Shown: positions 16,287 through 18,650 of the stretch, one piece after another
Layout: each line of letters begins with the position of its first letter
How positions within the stretch are numbered: the stretch's first letter is position 1
Assembly (NCBI GenBank): GCA_034696485.1
Contig: JAQIWT010000525.1
Location: forward strand, 1 to 18,650
DNA from: Isohypsibius dastychi
Lineage: Eukaryota; Tardigrada; Eutardigrada; Parachela; Isohypsibiidae
DNA: 18,650 nucleotides
Direction: 5' to 3'
Translations under genes and position numbers: made by a program
Notes under the pieces: generated by a model
The model's database searches: none
What the model was told of the DNA's origin: nothing
Seen by the model: only the letters and a program-made list of their open reading frames with translations

Positions 16287-18650
16287 CTAGGATTTTCTTC
16301 CGTCAATAATTTCGCACACTGCCGCCAGATTCTTTCTGCATGAGTTCATAATTTCTGAGCTTCTTTCACGAAGTTCTTGCTTTTCGGTGGCATCCTTCAA
16401 CCCGGACAAATTTATCTGGCCGTTCCACATTGCACCTGAAAACCAAGAAGTAATCAACGAGAAACCAAACGCCGATCACGCTAAATTCTCGCAAATTCGA
16501 CCACCGATCGATGACGAACAACCGAAATCGAGAAAAATCAGAAATTTTAATACATCGATTTTTCTTCCTTTCTCACCCATAACAGCCGTCTCCAGACTTT
16601 TTGCACCAACTTGAAGATCCGAAATCGCGGTGATGTTGGCTATCTCTGCAAGTCTTTTTATACTCTCCCACATGGAATTGGCGATACTTCCGGTTCTCAT
16701 TGGAACATCGATGGCTTGTCTCGTCGCTTTTTCCAGAGCGGCTTCCTTGATCTGAATTTCTTCTTTACTCCCAGCCGGAAGTCGGTTAGCTTCCTGCAAA
16801 TGCGGTCAGATACATCACTGATAACTGATCTGCAAGAACTACGAGCATGAATTAAGTACACACTCACGATTATCGCGTTGAATGCCTGTGTATCCAAATC
16901 AACAAGCAAGATCAGCTCATTCATTGCTCAATGAAACTCCGGAATCAGTTTCCGCATTTCATTTTCCAGTTTCTCGAACTTTTTGTTTCCATAAGAAAGC
17001 AGGCCAACCATCTGGCATAATCCGGCACCCTATGACAAAGAAAGAATCTTTGGGTAAAAGGTCAACTTTCTAGAACATCCTGCACACAGATGAGTGGATC
17101 CCAAACCGAACGATCCAAGTCAACAGATTCATAATAATCGATTGCACAAATTAGGATTCAGCGTTTATACGATTTCAAGTAAGGGCATCTTATATTCTTT
17201 TCAACTCACCATACTTCCGATCAAAGCAGCAACTGATCCGCCGCCAGGAGCCGGCTTCCGAGCAGCCACTTCTCGCACGAATTCGCCGACCGTCAAACTC
17301 AGCAGCGGATTAGATGTCATGGAATTCTTGACCGCATATTCGATGATCCGAGTTTTGAAATCAAAGGGACTCAGCATGTTCAGTCCCAATCGATTCACAA
17401 CCTTGAAAATCGAGAAATCTAAACGGTGATGTACTTTGACTATTCGTGTACTTGAAGGATAAAATCTTCAAGCTGACGTTCATTCAAAATTTAGAAGTCG
17501 CTTTTGATTCTGTTTTTTGATTCAGTATGAAAAATCTCACCAGTTGGATTTTCTGTTCTTCTTCCAAAACGAACAAATTCTCCTTCCTGATAAAATACTC
17601 CGCGGCTTGGAGCATCGGTTTTAACGGCACGAGCCCAACAATCTCCGATCCGACAACCGGAAGTAGTAACTCATTCGCATCCTTAACGGCTTCTTCGTAG
17701 ACCTCATGCAGAGTCGTCACATCCAAATCCGTCAAATTCGACGAAATCTGGGCAATCTTATTCTCTTGATACCACCATCCGATAGCTTGAACTTGCTTCA
17801 GTCTGCCCAATTCTTGGGGTCCACGACCTTGTTCACGAATATTGAGTGCGATGCGGTGAGCTTGCTCTTTTGTGGAAAGGAGATTGATGTTGTATGCGAT
17901 GAGGAACTTCCGGGCACCGGCGATCGTGGCACCCCACCGGGGTACAAATTTCGGCGGCCCAAAATCAGCCTGCCATTCCGGGCGTTTCAACTAAAAAAAA
18001 AAAAAACTCATTCAACAAATCCAAATTTTCATCAGCTCCGATTTCGTAACGGATTTTGTTTTTATGAGAGAACAAAACGAATAAATCTTGAATTCGATAT
18101 TTTTGATTTTTTATTTTCTGAACATCCTGCACGGTTTTATTTTGAGCGTTTGAAAAAGGGCAAATTCAGCCAAGATTCTTAAGAGCTCGGAATGCAGATT
18201 CAGTACTGAATTTGTTCGCTGACTACAGAACAAAAAGTTTGAAAACTCGTTCAACAAACAAACCTTTTCGGCAAGACCTTCGTATTCTCCAGCGCGAATC
18301 TGGGGCACTTGTTTCCGATAGTCCCTGTCGGAAGCAAATCCATAGAGATAAACTGAAATATAAAATCAACTATGACTTTTGATAAACATAAAAGAGCGGT
18401 GGAAATCACATTTACGAGCGAGAAAGGCCAGGAATCAGCACAGTAAAATTACATGCTGTTGAATTTCGGCAAAAATTAATCGTCAGTGTGCTTTTTACTT
18501 AATGACCAGCAATCAAGATTGTTCTGAGCTAACGAATTTTCATTTTAAATTATTCGGTGCTTAATATAGTTTGTACCTGGAATGTTGAGTTCTTCCGACA
18601 ATTTAGCGGAAAACAATTTAGCGCATTCAACGCAGTCGTCCATCGTGGCA
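16287..18650 (-). CDS. FTCD: Formimidoyltransferase-cyclodeaminase, 3' part, with an in-frame TGA
   Basis: Seven exons are visible: 18577-18650 (runs off the edge), 18264-18352, 17541-17990, 17210-17401, 16868-17029, 16577-16793 and 16287-16435. The transferase domain is clear ([68 protein letters not shown]), followed by the cyclodeaminase domain ([86 protein letters not shown]). In animals the enzyme finishes histidine breakdown: it moves the formimino group of formiminoglutamate to tetrahydrofolate, then releases ammonia to give methenyl-tetrahydrofolate, in the cytosol. At 16928-16930 the aligned codon is TGA (after LIPEFH, before [10 protein letters not shown]), where the human protein has Glu. 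It would remove about the last 140 residues, half of the cyclodeaminase domain. All splice sites and all other codons look sound, so this is a recent nonsense change, a sequencing error, or readthrough. Confidence 0.9.
16928..16930 (-). other. FTCD: In-frame TGA within FTCD cyclodeaminase exon
   Basis: Reading the exon from 17029, codon 34 is TGA (CAT TGA GCA). The reading frame is homologous to known FTCD on both sides with no length change, so neither an intron nor a frameshift explains it. Confidence 0.85.

Noticed and set aside
1-18650. CRISPR arrays, tRNA or rRNA genes, bacterial-type operons
   Set aside because: Looked for and not seen; the spliced genes show this is eukaryotic DNA, and the regular arrays present belong to the MULE ends.

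Overview
The window comes from an animal nuclear genome. Genes are built from short coding exons separated by introns of 46-273 nt with GT..AG ends, and the proteins are animal types (BTB-BACK-Kelch, metazoan-style two-domain FTCD). Transposon remains of the MULE and DIRS classes lie between the genes. Tiny introns with varied acceptors, and no uniform nematode-type acceptor consensus, suggest a compact ecdysozoan genome. A tardigrade is my best guess, held loosely. Nearly all recognisable genes are on the minus strand.

Layout, left to right. Positions 1-683 hold what may be the 3' end of an unrecognised plus-strand gene. Positions 1843-4032 hold BTB-BACK-Kelch gene A in 7 exons. Positions about 4475-7200 hold a FLYWCH/MULE DNA transposon with an intact three-exon transposase (4927-6524) between inverted arrays of a GCCGA-cored subrepeat. 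Positions 7200-8800 have no supported gene but carry a scrap of a third Kelch paralogue at 7984-8025. Positions 8801-9802 encode a predicted secreted cyclase (kynurenine-formamidase-like) in 2 exons. Positions about 10611-12890 are a broken duplicate of two FTCD exons, split by a decayed DIRS-type retroelement piece (RNase H plus tyrosine recombinase). Positions 13448-15665 hold Kelch gene B, whose exons and intron phases match gene A one for one. Positions 16287 to the right edge hold the 3' part of FTCD, which carries an in-frame TGA in the cyclodeaminase domain.

The order Kelch then FTCD, both on the minus strand, occurs twice: gene A with the FTCD scrap, and gene B with FTCD. The simplest reading is a tandem duplication of a Kelch-FTCD block. 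In the left copy the FTCD part decayed and received a DIRS element, and the MULE lies between gene A and the cyclase gene. No conventional operon or defence system is visible. The most unusual points are the FTCD nonsense codon, the loss of the catalytic tyrosine codon in the recombinase, the MULE's subrepeat termini, and a perfect 12-bp hairpin in the FTCD scrap that looks like a template-switch event.
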